Part shown: positions 1 through 5,238 of the stretch, in pieces | Layout: each line of letters opens with the position of its first letter | Numbering within the stretch: the stretch's first letter is position 1 | NCBI GenBank assembly: GCA_014378125.1 | Contig: JACMOG010000468.1 | Location: 1 to 5,238, forward strand | DNA from: Vitreoscilla sp. | GTDB taxonomy: Bacteria > Pseudomonadota > Gammaproteobacteria > Burkholderiales > Burkholderiaceae | DNA length: 5,238 nucleotides | Direction: 5' to 3' | The notes under the pieces: generated by a model | Database searches by the model: none | What the model was told of the DNA's origin: nothing | The model's input: only the letters and a program-made list of their open reading frames with translations | Made by a program: the position numbers and the translations under genes

Positions 1-78
1 ACCGCATCGACGCGCTGTCCATCATCGTGCACCGGGCGCAGAGCGCGTACCGCGGCCGGGCCGTCGCGGCGAAGATGC
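1..78 (+). repeat. Direct repeat, left copy (partial), inside lepA
   Basis: These 78 bases are identical to 376-453, at an offset of 375 bases (125 codons), and the identity runs off the left edge of the window. It ends at C78; position 79 (C) differs from position 454 (G). The right boundary coincides with AAGATGC, which is also what the ancestral lepA is expected to have in its Ser-Lys-Met codons, so the join may have formed at a short homology. The translation is out of place: it belongs to the start of the C-terminal domain but sits directly before domain V. Confidence 0.95.
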
Positions 79-698
79 CCGACCCGGGCCGCACGAAGGA
101 GATCCGCGAGCCCATCGTCACCGTGCACCTGGACATGCCGCAGGACTACGTGGGCGCCGTGATGACGCTGGCCGTGCAGAAGCGCGGCGTGCAGCTCAAC
201 ATGGCCTACCATGGCCGCCAGGTGATGCTCACGTACGAGATCCCGCTGGCCGAGATCGTGCTCGACTTCTTCGACAAGCTCAAGAGCATCTCGCGCGGCT
301 ACGCGTCGATGGACTACGAGTTCAAGGAATACCGGGCGTCGGACGTCGTCAAGGTGGACCTGATGATCAACGGCGACCGCATCGACGCGCTGTCCATCAT
401 CGTGCACCGGGCGCAGAGCGCGTACCGCGGCCGGGCCGTCGCGGCGAAGATGCGCGAGCAGATCCCGCGCCAGCAATACGACGTCGCGATCCAGGCCGCG
501 ATCGGCGCCAACATCATCTCGCGCGAGAACATCAAGGCGCTGCGCAAGAACGTGCTGGCAAAATGCTATGGCGGGGACGTCTCCCGCAAGAAGAAGCTGC
601 TCGAAAAACAAAAGGCAGGCAAGAAGCGCATGAAGCAGATCGGCTCCGTCGAAGTGCCTCAGGAAGCTTTCCTCGCCATCCTCCAAGTGGACGATTGA
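1..698 (+). CDS. lepA: Elongation factor 4 (LepA) GTPase, C-terminal part, 5' end outside the window
   Basis: LepA/EF4 is a cytoplasmic ribosome-associated GTPase implicated in back-translocation and 30S assembly. The reading frame enters the window in progress: bases 1-2 finish a codon and base 3 begins the first full one, giving 231 residues before TGA at 696-698. The EF-G domain V-like part is recognised from [31 protein letters not shown] and [11 protein letters not shown]. The LepA-specific C-terminal domain is recognised from [56 protein letters not shown] and the end FLAILQVDD. The GTPase domain lies upstream of the window. The oddity is at the left edge: local residues 1-25 repeat residues 126-150 exactly and join in frame at Lys-Met to PDPGRTKE, where relatives have an Asn-Pro-Ser-Lys-Met type sequence. 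Family identity is certain; integrity of the gene is not. lepB follows after 4 bases. Confidence 0.95.
   Translation, partial: RIDALSIIVHRAQSAYRGRAVAAKMPDPGRTKEIREPIVTVHLDMPQDYVGAVMTLAVQKRGVQLNMAYHGRQVMLTYEIPLAEIVLDFFDKLKSISRGYASMDYEFKEYRASDVVKVDLMINGDRIDALSIIVHRAQSAYRGRAVAAKMREQIPRQQYDVAIQAAIGANIISRENIKALRKNVLAKCYGGDVSRKKKLLEKQKAGKKRMKQIGSVEVPQEAFLAILQVDD
376..453 (+). repeat. Direct repeat, right copy (native position), inside lepA
   Basis: This is the partner of bases 1-78, with 78 of 78 bases identical. Here the encoded residues [20 protein letters not shown] are in their expected place, after the domain V-like segment and before [11 protein letters not shown], matching the order in E. 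coli LepA (VDALALITHRDN...VEKMKDLIPRQQ). This copy is therefore the native one and the copy at the left edge is the extra. Confidence 0.95.
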
Positions 699-702
699 AT
701 CG

Positions 703-1665
703 ATGAGTGCATTGACCGGCGCGCTATATGCCGCCTTGGTGATCTATCTGGGCGGCTGGCTCGCGGACAAGTGGATCGGCAACTTCGCGTTGCTGCTGCT
801 GCTGCTGACGCTGGTGACGTTCGCCTACTGGCTGGCGGAGCGGCTGTACTTCGCGCCGAGGCGCCAGAAGGCGGCCGCGGTGTTCGAGTCGCAGGAGGCC
901 GCGCGCCGCGCCGACCTCACGCGCCAGGGCATCCAGGTCGACGGCGAGGTGGACGACGTCAAGGCGCGCCTGCTGCAGCAGCCCTGGTGGCTCGACTGGA
1001 CGGCGGGCCTGTTCCCGGTCATCGCCGTGGTCTTCGTGCTGCGCAGCTTCCTGTTCGAGCCGTTCAAGATCCCGTCGGGCTCGATGATCCCGACGCTGCA
1101 GGTGGGCGACCTGATCCTGGTCAACAAGTTCCACTACGGCATCCGCCTGCCGGTGATCAACAAGAAGATCATCCCCAACCACGACCCCGCGCGCGGCGAC
1201 GTGATGGTGTTCCACTACCCGATGAACCCGCAGGTGGACTACATCAAGCGGGTGGTGGGCCTGCCGGGCGACGAGGTGTCGTACCTGAACAAGCAGCTGC
1301 GCATCAACGGCGAGCTGGTTCCCGAGGCGCCGCTGCCCGACTACTATGTGGACGAGCGCCACGTCTACGAGCGCGCGTTCGTCGAAGACCTGAAGGGCGT
1401 GAAGCACCAGATCCTCAACGACCCGGATCGTCCGTCCGGCGTCACGCCGTTCAACGGCTTCCCGTTCAAGGACAACTGCCAGTACAGTGCCGAAGGCGTG
1501 GTCTGCAAGGTGCCCGCCAACCACTACTTCATGATGGGCGACCATCGCGACGACTCGCAGGATTCGCGTTATTGGGGCTTCGTGCCCGACGAGAACATCG
1601 TCGGCCGTGCCTTCTTCGTCTGGATGAATTTCGGCGACCTCGGTCGCATCGGCTCGTTCCATTGA
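703..1665 (+). CDS. lepB: Signal peptidase I (leader peptidase)
   Basis: This membrane serine protease of family S26 removes signal peptides from exported preproteins on the periplasmic face of the inner membrane. The protein has 320 residues, close to the 324 of E. coli LepB. Hydrophobic segments lie at about residues 5-20 and 28-46, with a third at about 101-117 just before the catalytic domain. The nucleophile motif IPSGSMIPTL places the catalytic serine at Ser127. YIKRVVGLPGD places the general-base lysine at Lys182. The conserved box GDHRDDSQDSRYWGFVP is at 279-295, with His where E. coli has Asn. Cys259 and Cys268 could form a periplasmic disulfide, as a nearby cysteine pair does in E. 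coli. The ATG at 703 is 4 bases after lepA; its ribosome site is weak (AAGTGGA, 685-691), so translational coupling to lepA is likely. lepA-lepB is a classic operon pair. Confidence 0.97.
   Translation: MSALTGALYAALVIYLGGWLADKWIGNFALLLLLLTLVTFAYWLAERLYFAPRRQKAAAVFESQEAARRADLTRQGIQVDGEVDDVKARLLQQPWWLDWTAGLFPVIAVVFVLRSFLFEPFKIPSGSMIPTLQVGDLILVNKFHYGIRLPVINKKIIPNHDPARGDVMVFHYPMNPQVDYIKRVVGLPGDEVSYLNKQLRINGELVPEAPLPDYYVDERHVYERAFVEDLKGVKHQILNDPDRPSGVTPFNGFPFKDNCQYSAEGVVCKVPANHYFMMGDHRDDSQDSRYWGFVPDENIVGRAFFVWMNFGDLGRIGSFH
793..807 (+). repeat. Five tandem CTG codons in lepB transmembrane segment
   Basis: Five consecutive CTG codons follow a TTG and encode six leucines within the second hydrophobic segment of LepB (residues 30-35). 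Leucine runs are normal in membrane segments. The only point of note is that a perfect trinucleotide repeat can change copy number without breaking the frame. Confidence 0.8.
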
Positions 1666-1669
1666 TCCG

Positions 1670-1691
1670 GCGCCGGCCTGGAGGCCGGCGC
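1670..1691 (+). promoter_or_regulatory. Perfect inverted repeat (hairpin) between lepB and the DUF4845 gene
   Basis: The arms GCGCCGGCCT (1670-1679) and AGGCCGGCGC (1682-1691) are perfect reverse complements with GG between them. As RNA this would form about 8 GC-rich pairs around a 6-base loop. It starts 5 bases after the lepB stop. No T-run follows (the next bases are GTTGAACC), so it is not a standard intrinsic terminator. A role as an mRNA 3'-end stabiliser, a processing site or a partial attenuator is possible. The palindrome is seen directly; its function is inferred. Confidence 0.6.
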
Positions 1692-1712
1692 GTTGAACCA
1701 AGGGCACTCCCC

Positions 1713-2108
1713 ATGATCCAGTCTCGCCGACCCTCCCGCCAACACGGTGCCTCGCTGATCAGCATGCTGGTCCTCGCGGTGCTCGTGTGCTGCGCCATCC
1801 TCATGGGCCTGCGTATCTTTCCTTCGGTCAACGAGTACCTCACCATCCGCAAGGCGGTCTCGCGGATCATGGCCAACAACCCGAGCGGCCCCAACGACGT
1901 GCGCACGCAGTTCGACAAGACGGCCGAGGTGGAGTACTCCATCCACACGATCAGCGGCAAGGATCTCAACATCCAGATGCTGGGCGACAGCGGCAACCTG
2001 CGCACTTCGTACGCCTACAACGTCGAGATCCCGATCTTCGAGCCCACGGTGTACATCCTGATCAAGTACGCCGGCTCGGCTTCGACCGGCGGCGCGAAGG
2101 GGCCCTGA
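1713..2108 (+). CDS. DUF4845 family single-pass membrane protein
   Basis: This small protein of 131 residues matches the DUF4845 family, which commonly sits between lepB and rnc in beta- and gammaproteobacteria and has no established function. A basic N-terminus (residues 1-12, RRPSRQHG) precedes one hydrophobic segment at about 13-34, then the family-like stretch LRIFPSVNEYLTIRKAVSRI at 33-52. A polar domain follows, ending near YNVEIPIFEPTVYILIKYAG and a short Gly/Ala/Ser tail. The topology, with a GASL motif before the TM, resembles a pilin-like or type II-anchored protein, but no cleavage site is claimed. The ATG at 1713 is chosen because AAGGG at 1700-1704 gives a good ribosome site 8 bases upstream and because the family begins with a basic stretch just before the TM. 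rnc follows after 5 bases, suggesting coupling. Confidence 0.88.
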   Translation: MIQSRRPSRQHGASLISMLVLAVLVCCAILMGLRIFPSVNEYLTIRKAVSRIMANNPSGPNDVRTQFDKTAEVEYSIHTISGKDLNIQMLGDSGNLRTSYAYNVEIPIFEPTVYILIKYAGSASTGGAKGP

Positions 2109-2113
2109 ACGCC

Positions 2114-2854
2114 ATGGCCAGCAGCGCGCCGTCTGCGCCGGCCCGCGGGGCGGCGCTGGTCGAGCAACGGCTCGGCTACCGGTTCACCGAGCGTGCGCTG
2201 TTCGAACGCGCCCTCACGCACCGCAGCTTCGGCGCCGACCACAACGAGCGGCTCGAGTTCCTGGGCGACGCCGTCCTGAACCTGACCGTCTCGCGGCTGC
2301 TGTTCGACCGCTTCTCCGGCTCCGACGAGGGCGACCTCACGCGCGTGCGCGCCCACCTCGTGCGCGAGGACAGCCTGCACCGCGTGGCGCTGGTGCTGGG
2401 CCTGCCCGAGGCGCTGCGGCTGTCCGACGGCGAGGCGCGCGGCGGCGGCGCCACGCGGCCGTCCATCCTGGCCGACGCGGTGGAGGCGCTGATCGGCGCC
2501 GTCAGCATCGACGGCGGCTTCGAGTCGGCGCAGGCGCTGGTCACGCGGCTGTTCGGCGAGACCATCACGTCCACCACCACCGACAACTGGCGCAAGGATG
2601 CCAAGACCGAGCTGCAGGAGTGGCTGCAGGCCCGGCACGTGCCGGTCCCGGCCTACCGCATCTCGGCCACCCACGGGCAGGCGCACGCGCAAACCTTCGA
2701 TGTGGAGTGCGATGTCCCGGCGCTCAAGTGGCGCGCCACTGGCACGGGCCGCTCGCGCCGCGCGGCGGAGCAGGCCTCCGCCCAACAACTGCTCGATCGA
2801 ATCAAGGCCGGCGAACTCGACGTGCCGACCCGCAAAGGAAATCCTGGTGCCTGA
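2114..2854 (+). CDS. rnc: Ribonuclease III
   Basis: RNase III is a Mg-dependent dimeric endonuclease that cuts double-stranded RNA, including the 30S pre-rRNA stems that release 16S and 23S precursors. The protein has 246 residues, against 226 in E. coli. The catalytic domain carries the signature [12 protein letters not shown] at 44-55 (metal/active-site acids Glu45, Glu48, Asp52) and [13 protein letters not shown] at 71-83. [13 protein letters not shown] at 118-130 supplies Asp121 and Glu124, equivalent to E. coli Asp114 and Glu117. The C-terminal dsRNA-binding domain runs from about 162 ([11 protein letters not shown]) to 230, including [15 protein letters not shown]. All expected catalytic residues are present. 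The ATG at 2114 has AAGGGG at 2097-2102, 11 bases upstream. The end overlaps era by 8 bases, the usual rnc-era coupling that links rRNA processing with 30S maturation. Confidence 0.97.
   Translation: MASSAPSAPARGAALVEQRLGYRFTERALFERALTHRSFGADHNERLEFLGDAVLNLTVSRLLFDRFSGSDEGDLTRVRAHLVREDSLHRVALVLGLPEALRLSDGEARGGGATRPSILADAVEALIGAVSIDGGFESAQALVTRLFGETITSTTTDNWRKDAKTELQEWLQARHVPVPAYRISATHGQAHAQTFDVECDVPALKWRATGTGRSRRAAEQASAQQLLDRIKAGELDVPTRKGNPGA
2834..2839 (+). promoter_or_regulatory. Ribosome binding site deciding the era GTG start
   Basis: AAAGGA lies inside the end of rnc, 7 bases before GTG at 2847. It is the best Shine-Dalgarno match near the start of era and supports starting Era at this GTG rather than at ATG 2967 further in. 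Confidence 0.65.
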
Positions 2855-3917
2855 AATCAAGCCTCCCCACGACTCGTCCGACGAGCTTCCGGAGGACGAC
2901 CTGCCGCACGGCGACGATGCCTCCGACGACCTGCCGCAAGACTTCGCCGACGCCGGCGACGCCGACATGATCGAGACGCCCCTCAGCGAGGCCGCCATGG
3001 CCGCGATGCTGTCGGCCGCCGTCGACGAGAACGGCGTCAAGAAGCGCTGCGGCCTGGTGGCCATCGTGGGCCGCCCCAACGTGGGCAAGTCCACGCTGCT
3101 CAACGCGCTGGTGGGCCAGAAGATCAGCATCACGTCCAACAAGGCCCAGACCACGCGCCACCGCATCACCGGCGTGCGCAGCGACGGCCCGGCGCAGTTC
3201 GTGTTCGTCGACACGCCCGGCTACCAGACCAAGCACTCGGCAGCGCTCAACAAGTCGCTGAACAAGACGGTGGTGTCGGTGCTGAGCGACGTCGACATCG
3301 TGCTGTTCATGGTGGAGGCCGGCAAGTTCGGCGCGGACGACGCCAAGGCGCTGCAGCTGATGCCCAAGGGCAAGCCGGTCATCCTCATCCCGAACAAGCT
3401 GGACACCGTGCAGCGCCGCAGCGACATCCTGCCGTGGCTCAAGTCGATGCAGGACAAGTTCCCGTTCGCCGAGTTCTTCCCGATGTCCTCGCATTCCTCC
3501 AGCGACATCGAGCGCCTCATGGGCGTGCTCATGCCCTACCTGCCCGAGCAGCCGTGGTTCTACGACGCGGAGATGCTCACCGACCGCAGCGAGCGCTTCC
3601 TGGTCAGCGAGGTCATCCGCGAGAAGCTGTTCCGCCTCACCGGCGACGAGCTGCCGTACAACGTCACCGTGGTCATCGACCAGTTCGCCGAGGAAGGCAC
3701 GATGCGGCGCATCGCCGCCACCATCATCGTGGAGCGCGACGCGCACAAGGGCATGGTCATCGGCGCCAAGGGCCTGCAGCTGAAGCGCATAGCCTCGGAG
3801 TCGCGCCAGGAGCTCGAGCGCCTGCTCGAGGCCAAGGTGTTCCTCGAGGTGTGGGTGAAGGTGCGCTCGGGCTGGGCCGATTCGGAAGAGCATCTGCGGT
3901 CCTACGGCTACGAATAA
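2847..3917 (+). CDS. era: Era GTPase, 30S ribosome assembly factor, with acidic N-terminal extension
   Basis: Era binds the 3' end of 16S rRNA and acts as a GTP-dependent checkpoint in 30S subunit assembly. From GTG 2847 the protein has 356 residues, against 301 in E. coli. The GTPase motifs are G1 GRPNVGKS (75-82), switch I around NKAQTTRHR (98-106), G3 DTPG (122-125), G4 NKLD (183-186) and a G5-like MSS at 213-215. The C-terminal KH RNA-binding domain contains [13 protein letters not shown] (303-315, GxxG at 306-309) and ends [26 protein letters not shown], as in E. coli. The unusual part is about 65 residues before the GTPase domain: 15 of the first 40 are Asp or Glu with one Lys, and DDLP occurs twice. 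The GTG is supported by a ribosome site and by overlap with rnc; an ATG at 2967 (residue 41) would remove the acidic part. Function is certain, the exact start less so. Confidence 0.95.
   Translation: MPEIKPPHDSSDELPEDDLPHGDDASDDLPQDFADAGDADMIETPLSEAAMAAMLSAAVDENGVKKRCGLVAIVGRPNVGKSTLLNALVGQKISITSNKAQTTRHRITGVRSDGPAQFVFVDTPGYQTKHSAALNKSLNKTVVSVLSDVDIVLFMVEAGKFGADDAKALQLMPKGKPVILIPNKLDTVQRRSDILPWLKSMQDKFPFAEFFPMSSHSSSDIERLMGVLMPYLPEQPWFYDAEMLTDRSERFLVSEVIREKLFRLTGDELPYNVTVVIDQFAEEGTMRRIAATIIVERDAHKGMVIGAKGLQLKRIASESRQELERLLEAKVFLEVWVKVRSGWADSEEHLRSYGYE
2895..2938 (+). repeat. Pair of 14-base direct repeats in the era 5' extension
   Basis: GACGACCTGCCGCA occurs at 2895-2908 and again at 2925-2938, a spacing of exactly 30 bases (10 codons). 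Both encode Asp-Asp-Leu-Pro followed by His or Gln. An ELPE stretch just before looks like a more degenerate third unit. This suggests the acidic extension of Era grew by short in-frame duplication. Confidence 0.75.
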
Positions 3918-3925
3918 CGAAATGA

Positions 3926-3991
3926 CCGCCCCCACGCGCCCTGCGGTCGCTGCCCCCCGAGGGGGTGCTCGCCGCCTAGGGGCGGCCCGTC
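3926..3991. repeat. REP-like GC-rich double-palindrome element in the era-recO gap
   Basis: This element occupies most of the 87 bases between era and recO. The first palindrome is CCCCC-CGA-GGGGG (3954-3958 and 3961-3965 as arms). The second is GCCGCC-TAGG-GGCGGC (3971-3986). Neither is followed by a T-run, so a standard intrinsic terminator is unlikely. A degenerate copy lies at the 3' end of recO (about 4781-4819), sharing the 14-mer GTCGCTGCCCCCCG. From general familiarity, similar C-run/G-run elements are common between genes in Comamonadaceae; this copy number could not be checked here. It may act like REP/BIME elements, protecting the era mRNA end or reducing readthrough into recO. Confidence 0.65.
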
Positions 3992-4004
3992 GGCAGCTCA
4001 ATTG

Positions 4005-4829
4005 ATGGCCACCGTTCGCCGCGTCAGCGTTCCCCTGGACGCCTACGTGCTCCATCGCTACGACTGGAGCGAGACGAGCCTGATCCTCGACCTGTTCACG
4101 CGCGCCCGGGGCCGCGTCACGGTGGCGGCCAAGGGGGCGAAGCGGCCGTACTCGCAGCTGCGCAGCGTGCTGCTGCCGTTCCAGCGCATCGCCGCCACCA
4201 TCGGCAAGCAGGTGGAGGACGCGCAGTCCGACGTCGTCACGCTGCGCTCGGCCGAATGGGCCGGCCTCGACGCCACCCCGGTGCTGCCGCCGGCCCGGCT
4301 GTTCGCCGGCTTCTATCTCAACGAACTGCTGATGAAGCTGCTGGCGCGCGGCGACGCACACCCGGCGCTGTTCGACGGCTACGCGGGCACGCTGCGCAGC
4401 CTGGCGGTGTCCGACGACTTCTCCGAGCAGATCGGCCTGCGCGCGTTCGAGCTGGTGCTGCTGAAGGCCGTGGGCCTGCTGCCCGATCTCGACCGCGTCA
4501 CCGCCACGCAGCGGCGCCTGGTGCCGGAGTCGGCCTACCAGTGGGTGGGCGATCGCGGGCTGGTCGATGCCGACGCGTCATCGCCGGCCGCCCGATTGCC
4601 GGGTTCCGACCTGCTGGAGATCGACGCCGCGCTGCGCGACAACAACCTGGGCGCGCTGCAGGTGGCCTGCGCCACGCGCCTCGATCGCCTCAAGCCGGTG
4701 CTGCGCGCGCTGGTTCACTATCATCTCGGTTCGCCCACGCTGCGCACGCGTGAAGTCATGCGCGACGCCAGAAAATTGTTGGCCCCCTCGCTCCTCCCGT
4801 CGCTGCCCCCCGGGGGGGAGGTCGGTTAG
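4005..4829 (+). CDS. recO: DNA repair protein RecO
   Basis: RecO works with RecR (and RecF) to displace SSB and load RecA at single-strand gaps. The protein has 274 residues, against 242 in E. coli. The N-terminal OB-fold covers about residues 10-85, with the family-typical AYVLHRYDWSETSLILDLFTR (13-33) and GRVTVAAKGAKRP (36-48). The helical domain follows, with FAGFYLNELLMKLL (100-113) and FELVLLKAVGLLPDLD (148-163). The only cysteine is in QVACATRLDRL, so there is no Cys4 zinc finger, as in other proteobacterial RecO. LRTREVMRDARKLL (246-259) appears to be the end of the conserved protein. The last residues, PSLLPSLPPGGEVG, are encoded by a copy of the GC-rich palindromic element. ATG 4005 is preferred over the adjacent in-frame TTG 4002; no strong ribosome site is seen, because the upstream sequence is the repeat element. 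Confidence 0.93.
   Translation: MATVRRVSVPLDAYVLHRYDWSETSLILDLFTRARGRVTVAAKGAKRPYSQLRSVLLPFQRIAATIGKQVEDAQSDVVTLRSAEWAGLDATPVLPPARLFAGFYLNELLMKLLARGDAHPALFDGYAGTLRSLAVSDDFSEQIGLRAFELVLLKAVGLLPDLDRVTATQRRLVPESAYQWVGDRGLVDADASSPAARLPGSDLLEIDAALRDNNLGALQVACATRLDRLKPVLRALVHYHLGSPTLRTREVMRDARKLLAPSLLPSLPPGGEVG
4781..4819. repeat. Degenerate copy of the GC-rich palindromic element, inside the recO 3' end
   Basis: GTCGCTGCCCCCCG at 4799-4812 is identical to 3946-3959, and the preceding GGCCCCCTCGCTCC matches the C-run start of the era-recO element more loosely. The palindrome here is six C followed by seven G (4806-4818); the A in the other copy's CGA loop is absent. The second GCCGCC/GGCGGC palindrome is missing. 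The element is translated as the last 14 or so residues of RecO, and the stop codon lies 7 bases beyond it. Confidence 0.65.
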
Positions 4830-4899
4830 GCTCGGGTGGTGACCCTCGCTTCCCTCCGTGTCCTTGGTCAGCGGCAACACCACTTCAATCGGATCTGAA
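4830..4899. other. recO-pdxJ intergenic gap
   Basis: These 70 bases are about 60 percent GC, lower than the surrounding genes appear. I see no clear promoter, terminator or small gene. TTGGTC at 4864-4869 resembles a -35 box, but no acceptable -10 lies 16-18 bases downstream. Confidence 0.5.
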
Positions 4900-5238
4900 A
4901 TGAACCCGCTCGTCGCTCCCGAACAGACCACGCGCCGGCATCGCTGCGCGCTGTCGGTCAACGTCAACAAGGTGGCCCACCTGCGCAACACGCGCCACCT
5001 CGACGTGCCCAGCGTCGCGCACGCGGCCACGCTGTGCCTGCAGGCGGGCGCGCAAGGCATCACGGTGCATCCGCGCCCGGACGAGCGCCACATCCGCTTC
5101 CAGGACGTGCGCGATTTGTGCGGCATCGTCAGCACCGAGTTCAATATCGAAGGCAACCCCACGCCCGATTTCGTGGCGCTGGTGCTGGCCGCGCGCCCCG
5201 CGCAGGTGACGCTGGTGCCCGATGCGCCCGACGCCCTC
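4900..5238 (+). CDS. pdxJ: Pyridoxine 5'-phosphate synthase (PdxJ), N-terminal part, 3' end outside the window
   Basis: PdxJ condenses 3-amino-2-oxopropyl phosphate with 1-deoxyxylulose 5-phosphate to make pyridoxine 5'-phosphate, the last ring-forming step of DXP-dependent vitamin B6 synthesis. It is a cytoplasmic TIM-barrel enzyme of about 240-260 residues. The window holds 113. Aligned to E. coli PdxJ by eye, Asn21, Arg32, His57, Arg59, His64 and Glu84 correspond to substrate and catalytic residues Asn9, Arg20, His45, Arg47, His52 and Glu72. The E. coli Asp-His at 11-12 is replaced by Asn23-Lys24 ([14 protein letters not shown]). With [18 protein letters not shown] and [11 protein letters not shown], this resembles a second PdxJ subfamily also seen in Bacteroidetes. 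The N-terminus is about 12 residues longer than in E. coli. ATG 4900 has only a short GGA at 4891-4893 upstream. It follows recO after 70 bases, the common recO-pdxJ order; acpS would be expected next. Confidence 0.93.
   Translation, partial: MNPLVAPEQTTRRHRCALSVNVNKVAHLRNTRHLDVPSVAHAATLCLQAGAQGITVHPRPDERHIRFQDVRDLCGIVSTEFNIEGNPTPDFVALVLAARPAQVTLVPDAPDAL

Noticed and set aside
27..698. GTG at 27 as a start codon of a complete 223-residue protein
   Set aside because: The frame is open to the left edge, and the sequence is plainly the C-terminal part of LepA; the GTG is an internal valine in the repeated segment.
724..1707. Antisense reading frame of 327 codons opposite lepB
   Set aside because: It is a shadow of lepB codon bias with no recognisable domain and heavy His/Arg/Val bias.
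2598..2846. Upstream in-frame extension of era back into rnc
   Set aside because: This part is out-of-frame rnc, rich in Arg/Pro/Ser; rnc is certain there and the GTG at 2847 has a good ribosome site.
3926..3991. Classical Rho-independent terminator after era
   Set aside because: The palindromes are strong but neither is followed by a T-run on either strand, so a repeat element fits better.
4002..4004. TTG as the start of recO
   Set aside because: The adjacent in-frame ATG at 4005 is a stronger start codon and gives the usual MAT...RRVS-like N-terminus.
2802..4361. Long antisense reading frame of 519 codons opposite era and recO
   Set aside because: The translation is low-complexity, rich in Arg, His, Ala and Val, as expected from the complement of high-GC3 genes. 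era and recO are certain on the + strand.
4864..4893. Sigma70-type promoter for pdxJ
   Set aside because: TTGGTC could be a -35 box, but the hexamer at 17-base spacing (AATCGG) is a poor -10.
4858..4899. In-frame GTG at 4858 as an earlier pdxJ start
   Set aside because: It would add residues that do not resemble PdxJ, and ATG 4900 already gives an N-terminus longer than E. coli PdxJ.

Overview
This window is a high-GC, tightly packed, single-strand run of housekeeping genes in the order lepA (3' part) - lepB - DUF4845 gene - rnc - era - recO - pdxJ (5' part). The gene order, the protein sequences (LepA, Era and PdxJ variants of Comamonadaceae type) and the GC-rich palindromic element between genes point to a betaproteobacterium of the order Burkholderiales, probably a Comamonadaceae relative such as Ramlibacter, Variovorax or Acidovorax. 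The genus cannot be fixed from the sequence alone.

Layout: bases 1-698 encode the C-terminal part of translation factor LepA (EF4). The first 78 bases are an exact in-frame copy of bases 376-453, so LepA either carries a 125-codon tandem duplication or the window starts at an assembly join. lepB (703-1665) is signal peptidase I. A short gap with a perfect 10-bp-arm inverted repeat separates it from a small single-TM DUF4845 protein (1713-2108). rnc (2114-2854, RNase III) overlaps era (2847-3917, ribosome-assembly GTPase) by 8 bases. A GC-rich double-palindrome element (about 3926-3991) fills the era-recO gap. recO (4005-4829) ends inside a second, degenerate copy of that element. pdxJ starts at 4900 and runs off the right edge.

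How the genes fit together: LepA, RNase III and Era act on ribosome function, rRNA processing and 30S maturation. LepB matures exported proteins at the inner membrane. RecO loads RecA in gap repair and PdxJ makes pyridoxine 5'-phosphate. Spacing of 4-5 bases or overlap in most of lepA-era suggests one transcription unit, with looser coupling at the lepB-DUF4845 gap and across the palindromic element before recO.

No new defence, mobile or biosynthetic system is visible. The points worth a second look are the lepA duplication, the acidic N-terminal extension of Era, the repeat element that supplies the C-terminus of RecO, and the PdxJ subfamily with a changed active-site motif.
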